This document shows, piece by piece, positions 43,500-54,697 of a DNA stretch of 64,000 bases; position 1 is the stretch's first letter; each line of letters begins with the position of its first letter. The stretch covers positions 2,278,114-2,342,113 of the forward strand of contig NZ_ML636798.1 of assembly GCF_006476065.1 (NCBI RefSeq). The letters run 5' to 3'. This DNA is from Cognatiluteimonas lumbrici (GTDB taxonomy: Bacteria; Pseudomonadota; Gammaproteobacteria; Xanthomonadales; Xanthomonadaceae). Position numbers and translations under genes: made by a program. The notes beneath the pieces are model-generated. The model did not search any database. It worked only from the letters and a program-made list of their open reading frames with translations, and was not told where the DNA came from.

Positions 43500-43539
43500 A
43501 AAAAAGGCCCGCGACGGGCTTGCGCGACCCGCCGCGGGC
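43500..43539 (-). terminator. Intrinsic terminator of the TonB-dependent receptor gene
   Basis: On the minus strand, 40 nt after the receptor stop, a 12-bp GC stem with one G-T pair (43539-43528 with 43518-43507) and a 9-nt loop is followed by CTTTTTT. It is the clearest rho-independent terminator in the window. It ends only 12 nt before the ATG of the next same-strand gene. Confidence 0.88.
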
Positions 43540-43578
43540 ATCCGGGGTTAACGGTTTGCACTCTTGTTGCGCGTGTCC

Positions 43579-46500
43579 TCAGAAGTCGTACTGGACCATG
43601 AAGCGCACCGACCGCGGCTGCTGGAAGGACGCCGGCAGCAGGTAGGTGTTGGAGGCGGCACCGGTCGCCGCGACTTCCGCGGTCTCGACGACGGAGGTGA
43701 CCTTCTGCGAGTTCAGGATGTTGAACACATCCACCTTGAACTGCAGGCCTTCCATCCACATCGGCCGGTAGGACGCGCTCAGGTCGATCTGCGTGGTCCA
43801 CGGCAGCCGGCCCTTGGTGCCGCGGGGCACCGCCACCGAGTCGTCCGTGGTGGCGTCGCCGCTCGGGCTGCAGCGCATGAACGAGGAGCCGTACGGATGC
43901 GGCGCGTAGTCCTCGCCCGGATCGGTGTCCAGCACGCCCAGGCAGTTCAGCGGACGGCCCGACTGCACCAGCAGGTTGCCGCCGAGGGTCCACTCGTCGG
44001 TGACCTCGTACGCGCCGAACAGCTTGAGGCTGTGGCGGCGGTCGTTGGGCAGGTAGCCGTAGGTATCGACCGTGAGCTCGTAGTAGTCGAAGTCCTGGGT
44101 GACGTTGGTGTCGTTCTGGCCGATGTCCGACTTCACGCCGCCCTCGGTGTTGCCCTTGGACTTGGCGTAGGTGTAGGAGCCCTGCATGAACATGCGATCC
44201 CAGCGGCCGTCGAAGAAGAACTCGAGCGCGCTGTAGGTGCGCTTGGCCTTGGGCGACAGCAGGCTGCCGTCCACGTGCACCTCGGTCAGGTTGCCGTCGC
44301 CGTAGAAGTCGGTGACGAAGATCGCGTCCTCACCCGGGTTGAACATGCGGCAGTACGGGAAGCCGGTGTTCAGCGGGTCCACGAACGGCAGCGCCGGGTA
44401 CTCACCGTTCTCGTCCACCCAGAAGCCGATGTCCGGATCGAAGGTGAACGGCGAATCGGGCGAGTTGAGCACCGGGCCGTAGTCGCAGTTGTCGTCGATC
44501 GCGGCCTTCAGGTCGCGGAAGATGCCGCGGGTACCGACCGACAGGTGCTCGTTGATCTGCTTCTGGAAGCCCAGGATGTACTCGTCCTGGTACATCGGCT
44601 TGAGGTTCTTCGACGCGATGGTGGCGGCGACCTTCGGCTCGCCGGTCTCGGCGTTGATGAAGCGGAAGTTGCCGCGCGACACCGCGTTCAGCGGCGCACC
44701 TGTTTCCGGGTCGATGATGAAGAAGCTCTCGCCGTCGGCCGGGCGGAAGTCCTCGCGGGTGAACAGCGAGGCCGAGGCACCGCGCACGGCCACCGACGGG
44801 GTCAGCGGCAGGGCGTAGCGGCCGGCGTTACCGAACACCTTGAAGCTCGAATCACCGTTCACGTCCCAGCTGAAGCCCAGGCGCGGGCCGAACTGGTCGT
44901 TGATCTTGACGTAGGTCTCGCCCTGGCCGTTGATGTTCTCGAACGTATCCCAGCGCGCGCCCAGGTAGGCGACGAAGTTGTCGGTGACGTTCCAGCTGTC
45001 CTCGATGTAGTAGGCGTGCTGCTTGACCTTCACCGTCGCGCCCTGGCTGGTGTACTGCAGGCGGGCCACGTCGAACTCGTCGCCGGTGTTGGGCGTGGCG
45101 TCCGGCCCGTTGCTGGTCAGGTAGGTCCACTGGTAGCCGCCCTCGCGCGCGCCGCCGGCACGCGACTCGTACTCGTCCGCGTCGTAGCCGAAGCGCAGCA
45201 GGTGGTTGCCCAGCAGCCACTCGCCGTCCAGGCGGAACTGCTGGCGCTCGTCGGACGAGTTGATGTCCTGCAGGATGCCGTTGCTGATCGAGCAGCCGCT
45301 GTAGATGCCGCTGGCGTCGGTGCGGTAGGCAGGACGCGAGTCGATCACCACCGAGCAGTTGTCGCTCGGGGCGACGCCCGGGGTCGGCACGGTGAAGGTA
45401 CCGTCGTAGAAGCCGACGTTGCCCTGCGCGTCGGTCACGTAGGTGGAGCGCGAGAATTCGCTGCGGCCGGCCAGCGCCGACAGGGTGAAGCTGTCGGTCA
45501 GGTAGCCGGTGTACTTGAGGATGTAGTTCTCGCCGCCCGACTTGGCGACGTTGTCACCCGAGTAGTCGAAGCGGTCGAGCTCGCCCGGGGTGTTGCGGTA
45601 GTTCCGGGTCACCGTCTCGCTCTCGTCCGAGAACGTGGTGAACTCGAGGATGTTGTTGTCGTTGATGTTCCAGTCGAGTTTCAGCAGCCAGTTCGGGGCC
45701 GTGTTGCGCGCCGAGGTGTTGATCGTGGACTGGACGCTGCCCCAGGTCTCGTTGTCCGTGCGGCTGTAGGAGATCAGGCCGTAGTAGAACAGGCGGTCCT
45801 TGACCAGGGCGCCGCCGGCCCACACGTTCGCGGTCCAGCTGTCCTGCGTATCGGCCGAGTTGTCCTGGCGCAGGTTGCCGAAGTCATCGGGCGTGAGCGG
45901 GTTCGAGTAGTACGTGTTCTTGACGTCCTCGCGCAGCGACTTGGGCTCCCAGTAGATGTTGCCGCCGGCCGTGAACTCGTTGGTACCGCGCTTGGTGATC
46001 TGGTTGACCACGCCGCCCAGCGAACGGCCGAACTCGGCGCCGTAGCCACCGGTCTTGACCTGCTGCTCGGCCACGCCCTCGAACGGGATCGCGCCGAAAT
46101 TGAGGTTGCGGAAAGTGTTGGTGACGTTGAAGCCGTTGATGTAGTACTGGTTCTCGGCCACCGACGCGCCGCCGAACGACGCCAGGTTGCCGAACGCGGC
46201 ATCACCGCGCACGGTGCCCGGGGCCAGCAGTGCCACCGCGGTGGTGTTGCGCGCCACCGGGATCCGGTTGATCTGCTCGGCGGTCAGGATCGTGGTGGAC
46301 TCGACCGACGACACGTCGATCGGGTTGACCACGTTCGAGCCGACGACCGTCACCGTGCTCAGCGTGGTCGCCGCGCTGCTGAAGTCGACGTTCGCCGCGA
46401 TGCCCACGTTGACGCGGACCGCGCGCGGCGTTCCGCCGTTCTCGCTGATCTGGTACTCGCCGGTCGGCAGCGCCGGGAAGCGGAAGTTGCCGTCCGCGCC

Positions 46501-46680
46501 CACGGTGACCGTGCGGCTGAAGCCCGTTGCCGGGTTGCTGATGGTGATGACGTCGCCCGGATCGGCCGCGCCGGTGACGGCGCCGGCGGTGTTCGACTGG
46601 GCGTGGGCCGCGGGGGCGAGGCCCATCGCCAGGGCAAGGAAGATGGCGTTACGGCGAAGTTGGCGCGACTGTGTTGGCAC
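43579..46680 (-). CDS. Oar-type TonB-dependent receptor
   Basis: A 1033-residue outer-membrane receptor. A signal peptide ends near AAHAQ. A carboxypeptidase-regulatory-like beta domain covers about residues 30-95 (TISNPATGFSRTVTVGADGNFRFPALPTGEYQI). A TonB-box-like STVTVVG follows, then the plug (LTAEQINRIPVARNTTAVALLAPG, EFGRSLGGVVNQITKRGTNEF) and the beta-barrel, which ends in VQYDF with the terminal Phe. Such Oar/SusC-like receptors import large nutrients or act in surface functions; the ligand is unknown. GTG 46680 has AGGGGAA upstream. Ended by a strong terminator. Confidence 0.93.
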   Translation of the reverse strand: MPTQSRQLRRNAIFLALAMGLAPAAHAQSNTAGAVTGAADPGDVITISNPATGFSRTVTVGADGNFRFPALPTGEYQISENGGTPRAVRVNVGIAANVDFSSAATTLSTVTVVGSNVVNPIDVSSVESTTILTAEQINRIPVARNTTAVALLAPGTVRGDAAFGNLASFGGASVAENQYYINGFNVTNTFRNLNFGAIPFEGVAEQQVKTGGYGAEFGRSLGGVVNQITKRGTNEFTAGGNIYWEPKSLREDVKNTYYSNPLTPDDFGNLRQDNSADTQDSWTANVWAGGALVKDRLFYYGLISYSRTDNETWGSVQSTINTSARNTAPNWLLKLDWNINDNNILEFTTFSDESETVTRNYRNTPGELDRFDYSGDNVAKSGGENYILKYTGYLTDSFTLSALAGRSEFSRSTYVTDAQGNVGFYDGTFTVPTPGVAPSDNCSVVIDSRPAYRTDASGIYSGCSISNGILQDINSSDERQQFRLDGEWLLGNHLLRFGYDADEYESRAGGAREGGYQWTYLTSNGPDATPNTGDEFDVARLQYTSQGATVKVKQHAYYIEDSWNVTDNFVAYLGARWDTFENINGQGETYVKINDQFGPRLGFSWDVNGDSSFKVFGNAGRYALPLTPSVAVRGASASLFTREDFRPADGESFFIIDPETGAPLNAVSRGNFRFINAETGEPKVAATIASKNLKPMYQDEYILGFQKQINEHLSVGTRGIFRDLKAAIDDNCDYGPVLNSPDSPFTFDPDIGFWVDENGEYPALPFVDPLNTGFPYCRMFNPGEDAIFVTDFYGDGNLTEVHVDGSLLSPKAKRTYSALEFFFDGRWDRMFMQGSYTYAKSKGNTEGGVKSDIGQNDTNVTQDFDYYELTVDTYGYLPNDRRHSLKLFGAYEVTDEWTLGGNLLVQSGRPLNCLGVLDTDPGEDYAPHPYGSSFMRCSPSGDATTDDSVAVPRGTKGRLPWTTQIDLSASYRPMWMEGLQFKVDVFNILNSQKVTSVVETAEVAATGAASNTYLLPASFQQPRSVRFMVQYDF

Positions 46681-46828
46681 GGTGTGGTTCCCCTAGTGAT
46701 GGAAGGCGACGACTGCAGGACAGAGCCTGCCCGCCTGGTCCACGCTAGGGGCGTCGGTCGCGGGCCGCGAGAGCCAATCGGTCGCGGCAGGACGGAGCCA
46801 AAGAGGGGCGCCCCGCCCCGCGGCGCGG

Positions 46829-47350
46829 CTAACGTCGGCGCGCCCGCGCTGCCAGCAGCCGCTTCGCCAGCACCGCGGCGGGCATGCCCAGCACGATCAT
46901 GTAGACCGCGAGGAGCACGAGTTGCCACTCGCCGTCCATCGTGCGGGAGGCGGCGGCACTGAGCGGCACCACCGCGAGTTCGAAGACCGCCAGCGCGACG
47001 GCGCCGTAGGCCATCCCGTAGCGCAGGGGCCGTTCCAGCAGCCGCGGGATCTTCTTGGCCGCGAGCATGTACCCGAGCACCAGGCACACGCCGACAAGTG
47101 CCTGTACCGCCAGGCCGAGGACGACCATGCCGGCGCCGGGCGAGTACGCCTCCATGCCCACCAGCAACTCCGCCAGGCTCCGGGCGATGCGCTCCGGCGG
47201 GACGCCCCGTGCCGCCCAGAACAGGCTGCAGGCGGTGAAGTCGAGGCCTCCCACCAGGACGCCGGCAGTGGCAATGGCCCAGGGGAAGGGAAGGGCCTGC
47301 CGGCGCCTGGCGGGAGTGGACCGGAGCATCGCGAGGGGAAAGCCGTGCAT
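46829..47350 (-). CDS. Four-helix membrane protein, paralogue 2
   Basis: A 173-residue membrane protein homologous over its length to the one at 42981-43487, the two bracketing the receptor gene. Four hydrophobic segments; the most conserved stretch is KKIPRLLERPLRYGMAYGAVALAVFELAVVPLSA. ATG 47350 gives a short Arg-rich lead before the first helix; ATG 47329 is an alternative. It is divergent from the MocR regulator and 148 nt upstream of the receptor, on the same strand, so the regulator may control it and perhaps the receptor. Confidence 0.8.
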   Translation of the reverse strand: MHGFPLAMLRSTPARRRQALPFPWAIATAGVLVGGLDFTACSLFWAARGVPPERIARSLAELLVGMEAYSPGAGMVVLGLAVQALVGVCLVLGYMLAAKKIPRLLERPLRYGMAYGAVALAVFELAVVPLSAAASRTMDGEWQLVLLAVYMIVLGMPAAVLAKRLLAARARRR

Positions 47351-47386
47351 TCTGTTCGTCCTGGCCCGCGTTAAGACGGCATTGTC

Positions 47387-47456
47387 ATTGGCCCCATCGA
47401 AGCGCGATGATTTGGTCCTCGCAAGGCCCAATTCCCTGGGCTGGAATGGGGCCAAT
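47387..47456. promoter_or_regulatory. Candidate MocR operator in a divergent promoter
   Basis: An exact 11-bp inverted pair (ATTGGCCCCAT at 47387-47397 and its complement at 47446-47456) encloses two more near-matches: ATTTGGTCC on the plus strand near 47409 and AATTGGGCC on the minus strand near 47434. Four TTGG-type half-sites in 70 nt, directly between the MocR gene and the membrane gene, fit the repeated sites such regulators bind. Binding is inferred. Confidence 0.5.
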
Positions 47457-47473
47457 TCAAGGCGGGGGCCACC

Positions 47474-49012
47474 ATGTACCTGGCATTGGACGGCAACGGT
47501 CCGCTCCACGCGCAACTGACCCGGGCGCTCAAGGGCGCCATCCTGGACGGCCGCTACGGAGAGGGCGCGCGCCTGCCGCCGTCCAGGGCGCTCGCCGCCG
47601 AGTTGGGCGTGTCGCGCAACACGGTGCTGACGGCCTACGAGCAGCTCCGCGCGGAGGGCTTCGTCTCCGCACGGATCGGATCGGGCAGCTATGTCACCCC
47701 GCCCCTGCACGCCACGCAGGTGCAGCGCCCGACTTCGACGACGCTGCCGCCGCAGTCCGCATTCGCGCGGCGCGGGCGCCTGGTCCACGACCATGGCAAC
47801 CTGCCGGGGCGGGCCCCGGAAGGGGCGCGCTACTGCTTCCAGTACGGCTTGCCCATCGTGAATCCGGCGGTGGCGAGCATGTGGGCGAGGGAGCTGGCAC
47901 GCGCGGCCGCGTACACGTCCCCGAACTATCCACCCACGCAGGGATTGCCGGCATTGCGCGAGGCGATCGGCGACTACCTCGCGCGGCGCCGCGGCCTGGT
48001 GGTGGACCCGGCCGACGTGGTGGTCGTTTCCGGCACGCAGCAGGCGATCTCGCTGTGCCTGCGGGTGCTGGCCGACGAGGGCGACCATGCCGTGGTCGAG
48101 GAGCCCCAGTATTTCGCGGTGCGCGAGTTGCTGCAGCTCCACGGCGCGCGGATCTCGCCGGTCCCGACCGACGTCGAGGGCCTGCGTTGCGACCTGCTGC
48201 CGGAGCGTTCGCCGCGCCTGGTCTTCGTCACTCCGTCCCACCAGTTCCCGGGGGGCTCCGTGCTGTCGCTGGCGCGCAGGATGGAGCTGTTCGCCTACGC
48301 CCGCAGGCACGATGCGTGGGTGGTGGAGGACGACTACGACGGGGAATTCCGCTACGACGGCCGGCCGCTGGCGGCCCTGCGCTCGCTCGACCGGGGAGAC
48401 CGGGTGATCTACATCGGCAGCTTCTCGAAGACGGTCTTTCCATCGCTGCGACTGGGATACATGGTCGTGCCCCGCGCCTTGCGCGAGGACTTCGTGACGG
48501 CCAAGTGGTCGCTCGACTTCGGCAGCAGCGCGATCGAGCAGGCAGCGATGGCCAGCTTCATCGCCAGTGGCGGGTTCGAACGCCACCTGCGCCGCAGCAC
48601 GCGCATCCTGGCGGAGCGACGCGAGGTGCTGATGCAAGGGCTGCGCCACTACGGGAGGGGGCGCGTGCGGATTGCCGATTCCCGGGCAGGCATGCACGTC
48701 GCGGCATGGGTGGAAGGGCACGGCGCGGCCGACGTCGAGCGCCTGCTGGCCATCGGCCTGCGGCACGGCCTGGGCCTGCATTCCATCCTGCCGCACTACC
48801 ACGCGCCGCCGGACCGCTGCGGGTTGCTGTTCGGATTCGCCAGCCTGTCCGTGGCCGAGTTGCGCGAAGCCCTGCCGTTGTTCGGTCGCTGCCTGGAGGA
48901 GTTCGAGCGCGAGGGGCCCGCCCCGGTCGCGGCGCTAGCGCGACAGCACCGCGGCGAGCACCACGCCCGCCGCCAGCCACGCCAGGTCCGCGGACGTATT
49001 CGCCAGCGATAG
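47474..49012 (+). CDS. MocR/PdxR family regulator (GntR HTH plus aminotransferase domain)
   Basis: A 512-residue regulator: a GntR winged helix at residues 1-75 (LTRALKGAILDGRYGEGARLPPSRALAAELGVSRNTVLTAYEQL), a linker, then a class I aminotransferase fold with the PLP lysine in GSFSKTVFPSLRLGY and the SHQFPGG loop. Family members sense PLP or an amine and act on adjacent genes, often divergent ones. The target here is probably the membrane-protein gene across the shared promoter. The last residues, Arg/His-rich (HRGEHHARRQPRQVRGRIRQ), look added. The 3' end overlaps the next convergent gene by 78 nt. Confidence 0.9.
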   Translation: MYLALDGNGPLHAQLTRALKGAILDGRYGEGARLPPSRALAAELGVSRNTVLTAYEQLRAEGFVSARIGSGSYVTPPLHATQVQRPTSTTLPPQSAFARRGRLVHDHGNLPGRAPEGARYCFQYGLPIVNPAVASMWARELARAAAYTSPNYPPTQGLPALREAIGDYLARRRGLVVDPADVVVVSGTQQAISLCLRVLADEGDHAVVEEPQYFAVRELLQLHGARISPVPTDVEGLRCDLLPERSPRLVFVTPSHQFPGGSVLSLARRMELFAYARRHDAWVVEDDYDGEFRYDGRPLAALRSLDRGDRVIYIGSFSKTVFPSLRLGYMVVPRALREDFVTAKWSLDFGSSAIEQAAMASFIASGGFERHLRRSTRILAERREVLMQGLRHYGRGRVRIADSRAGMHVAAWVEGHGAADVERLLAIGLRHGLGLHSILPHYHAPPDRCGLLFGFASLSVAELREALPLFGRCLEEFEREGPAPVAALARQHRGEHHARRQPRQVRGRIRQR

Positions 49013-49357
49013 CACCGTCCAGGCGTGGTCCGGTCCGAGTTTTATCGCGGAGGCCCAGGGGAGCACGCCGATCGAGCGGCCGAGCTCGGTCGCGGCGATG
49101 CCCCAGTTCGCGAGCACGATGGTGGCGGCGGTGCCGAGCATCGCGACCACCATGCGCGCAGGCCCGCGCGGCATGGCGGCGAGTCGCAACAGCAGCGCGG
49201 CGTCGATCCCCGCCACGACCGCCATCCAGCTGCACTGGCGGCCGCTGGCCACGCCGAGGAGGATCCACGCGGCGGCGCAACCGGCGCAGCCGAGGGCGAG
49301 CAGGGCCGGCGCGAGCCAGCGCGAAGGGCGCGCATGGCGCGCGGCGGGGGAGTCCAT
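48935..49357 (-). CDS. Small membrane protein, function unknown
   Basis: A 140-residue protein with about four hydrophobic segments: WLAPALLALGCAGCAAAWILLGVA, MAVVAGIDAALLLRLA, MVVAMLGTAATIVLANWGIAA and LAWLAAGVVLAAVL. ATG 49357 is preferred over ATG 49378, which would overlap the start codon of the divergent sufT. The 3' end runs 78 nt into the MocR gene on the other strand, so one of the two C-termini may be shorter than drawn. No family recognised. Confidence 0.65.
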   Translation of the reverse strand: MDSPAARHARPSRWLAPALLALGCAGCAAAWILLGVASGRQCSWMAVVAGIDAALLLRLAAMPRGPARMVVAMLGTAATIVLANWGIAATELGRSIGVLPWASAIKLGPDHAWTVLSLANTSADLAWLAAGVVLAAVLSR

Positions 49358-49376
49358 GGCGCGTAGAATAGGCGAC

Positions 49377-49928
49377 ATGTACTCACGCAGCAGCGAACCG
49401 GTGCGCTTCGAGCGCGATTGCCCCGCCGTGCTGGTGCCGCAGGGCGAGAAGGTGACCCTGCCCGCGGGCTCGGTCGGCTACATCACCCAGGCGCTCGGCG
49501 GCAGCTTCACGGTGTTCGTGGAGGGCAACTTGTTCCGGATCGCGGGCCAGGACGCGGACGCGATCGGCAAGGAGCCCGCGGAACCGCTCGAGCTGCCCGA
49601 GGACGCCGGCGACGAGGACGTGGAGCAGCTGGTCTGGAAGCAGTTGCGTACCTGCTTCGACCCTGAAATCCCGATCAACATCGTCGACCTCGGCCTGGTC
49701 TACGAGGCCAGCGTCGACCACCGCGACGACGGCCAGCGCGTGGTCACCGTGCGCATGACCCTGACCGCGCCGGGTTGCGGCATGGGCGACATCCTGGTGG
49801 ACGACGTGCGCAGCAAGCTGGAGATGATCCCGACCGTGGCCGAGACCGACGTCGAGCTGGTGTTCGATCCGCCGTGGAACCAGTCGATGATGTCCGACGC
49901 CGCGCGCCTGGAGACGGGGATGTTCTGA
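49377..49928 (+). CDS. sufT: Fe-S cluster assembly factor SufT
   Basis: A 183-residue protein with the SufT layout: an N-terminal segment CPAVLVPQGEKVTLPAGSVGYITQALGGSFTVFVEGNLFRI, then a MIP18/DUF59 domain, VWKQLRTCFDPEIPINIVDLGLVYEASV and MTLTAPGCGMGDILVDDVRSKLEMIP. SufT helps mature Fe-S proteins in other bacteria, usually in a suf operon; here it stands outside any visible suf cluster. ATG 49377 is the only start giving the family N-terminus. Confidence 0.92.
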   Translation: MYSRSSEPVRFERDCPAVLVPQGEKVTLPAGSVGYITQALGGSFTVFVEGNLFRIAGQDADAIGKEPAEPLELPEDAGDEDVEQLVWKQLRTCFDPEIPINIVDLGLVYEASVDHRDDGQRVVTVRMTLTAPGCGMGDILVDDVRSKLEMIPTVAETDVELVFDPPWNQSMMSDAARLETGMF

Positions 49929-49939
49929 GCGCCCCCGCG

Positions 49940-50278
49940 CTAGAGCAGGTCCTTGAGCACCACCGCGTTGTTGTGGGCTTCGTCGCGGGCGCCGAACAGC
50001 AGCGTCACCCGCTGCTTCGCCGCCAGTTCGCGCAGTTCGTCGAGCGCCGGGTTGCCCTCGAGCTCGTCGCGATAGGCCGCGCGGAAGGCCTCCCAGCGCT
50101 CCGGGCGCGCATGGAATTCGCGGCGCAGCGCGTCGCTCGGGGCGACGTCCTTGAGCCACAGGTCCACCTTCGCCTTGTCCTTCGACAGCCCGCGCGGCCA
50201 CAGCCGGTCCACCAGCACGCGCAGCCCGTCGTCCTCGGCCGGCGCGTCGTAGACCCGCTTCAGCCGTGGCGTGGGCAT
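49940..50278 (-). CDS. DUF488 family protein
   Basis: A 112-residue member of DUF488 (YeaO-like). The signature RVYDAP, GLRVLVDRLWPRGLSKDKAKVDLWLKDVAPSDALRREF is complete and so is the C-terminal VTLLFGARDEAHNNAVVLKDLL. Function unknown. One base separates it from the asparaginase-like gene upstream, so they are likely cotranscribed. Confidence 0.9.
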   Translation of the reverse strand: MPTPRLKRVYDAPAEDDGLRVLVDRLWPRGLSKDKAKVDLWLKDVAPSDALRREFHARPERWEAFRAAYRDELEGNPALDELRELAAKQRVTLLFGARDEAHNNAVVLKDLL

Positions 50279-50279
50279 C

Positions 50280-50768
50280 TCAGCCGGCCGCCTCGAACCG
50301 GTTCGCCTCCACGTTCTTGCGCACCTTCGCCGGGTCCCAGATGCGACCGTTCATGGCGATGTACACGCCCGCGGGCAGCGATTGCACCGCGCCGACCGCG
50401 GTGCCGATGTTGAACTCGGCGTCGGAGCCGCGGAAGCGCGCGGGGTTGAGTGCACCGGTCAGCACGATGGTGCGGTCGGGAAGGCTGGACAGCACCTTCG
50501 CGGTCTCGACCATGCTGTCGGTGCCGTGGGTCACCAGCACGTGGCGCGCGTCCTGCGCGGCGATGGTGGCGCGCACCAGCTCGCGGTCGGCGTCGTCGAT
50601 GTGCAGCGAGTCCTTGCGCAGCACCGGGATCACCCGGAAGCGGAACGCGACCCCGAGCTCCTCGAGGATCCGGCCGATCTGCGGTTCCCCGACCTGGTAG
50701 TCCGACTTGTCGTCGAAGTAGACCTTGTCGATGGTGCCGCCGGTGGTGACGATGAGCAGTTCCTGCAT
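50280..50768 (-). CDS. Single-domain asparaginase-like protein
   Basis: A 162-residue protein that covers only the N-terminal domain of type I/II asparaginases (about 330 residues). The first signature is LLIVTTGGTIDKVYFDD (7-23) and the second is VLVTHGTDSMVETAKVL; TGALNPARFRGSDAEFNIGTAVGAVQ is also present. The C-terminal domain is missing, yet the frame is intact and ends with family-like sequence (YIAMNGRIWDPAKVRKN), so it looks like a compact family rather than a broken gene. Whether it hydrolyses asparagine is open. Confidence 0.83.
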   Translation of the reverse strand: MQELLIVTTGGTIDKVYFDDKSDYQVGEPQIGRILEELGVAFRFRVIPVLRKDSLHIDDADRELVRATIAAQDARHVLVTHGTDSMVETAKVLSSLPDRTIVLTGALNPARFRGSDAEFNIGTAVGAVQSLPAGVYIAMNGRIWDPAKVRKNVEANRFEAAG

Positions 50769-50773
50769 GCCGC

Positions 50774-53049
<2,276 letters not shown>

Positions 53050-53053
<4 letters not shown>

Positions 53054-53610
53054 CCGCGTTCCGCATCCTGCTTCCCGCCTGCCTGCTGTTGCTGCTGGCC
53101 GCCTGCCAGCGCGAGGCGGAGGTGCCGTCGCCGGAGCCGGCCCCGGCGCCCGAGCCGGTGCAGGCCGCGCCTGCCAGGGACACGCCGAAGGACGAACCCG
53201 AGCTGCGGGTACGGACGCTCGACGGAACGACCTACGACCTTGCCGGGCACCGCGGCAAGTGGGTGGTGGTCAACTACTGGGCCACCTGGTGCCGCCCCTG
53301 CCTGGAGGAGATGCCGGAGCTGTCGGCGCTGGACGCGATGCGCGAGCACGTGGAGGTGGTCGGCCTGGCCTACGAGGAGATCGAGCCGGAGGCGCTGCGC
53401 GCGTTCCTCGAGAAGCGGCCGGTGGTGTACCCGGTCGCGATCGTGGACGTGTACGACCCGCCGGCCGACTTCCCGGCGCCGCGCGGGCTGCCGGTGACCT
53501 ACCTGATCGGTCCGGACGGCAAGCTCGCGAAGCAGTTCCTCGGCCCGGTCACCGCCGCCGAGATCGACGCGGCCATCGCGGAGGCGGGCGGCCCGGAAGT
53601 CGCCGCCTGA
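53050..53610 (+). CDS. Thioredoxin-like (TlpA/ResA-type) lipoprotein
   Basis: A 186-residue protein with a lipoprotein signal (LLLLLAAC, lipid cysteine near residue 19), a Pro/Ala/Glu-rich linker and a thioredoxin fold with the active site WCRPC in VVVNYWATWCRPCLEEMPEL. The cis-proline is in GLPVTYLIGPDGKL. It should be membrane-anchored in the periplasm and keep target cysteines reduced, possibly for cytochrome c or LptD folding; the target is unknown. Coupled to yihY by an ATGA overlap. Confidence 0.9.
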
Positions 53611-53614
53611 ACAG

Positions 53615-54686
<1,072 letters not shown>

Positions 54687-54697
<11 letters not shown>

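Noticed and set aside
43564..46962. A 1132-codon open frame antisense to the TonB-dependent receptor
   Set aside because: Its translation is repetitive in Val, Arg, His and Gly with no domain pattern, a shadow of the high-GC receptor gene, which has signal peptide, plug and barrel.
50280..50768. Asparaginase pseudogene
   Set aside because: Frame, start and both signatures are intact and no remnant of the second domain follows; a short family is likelier.
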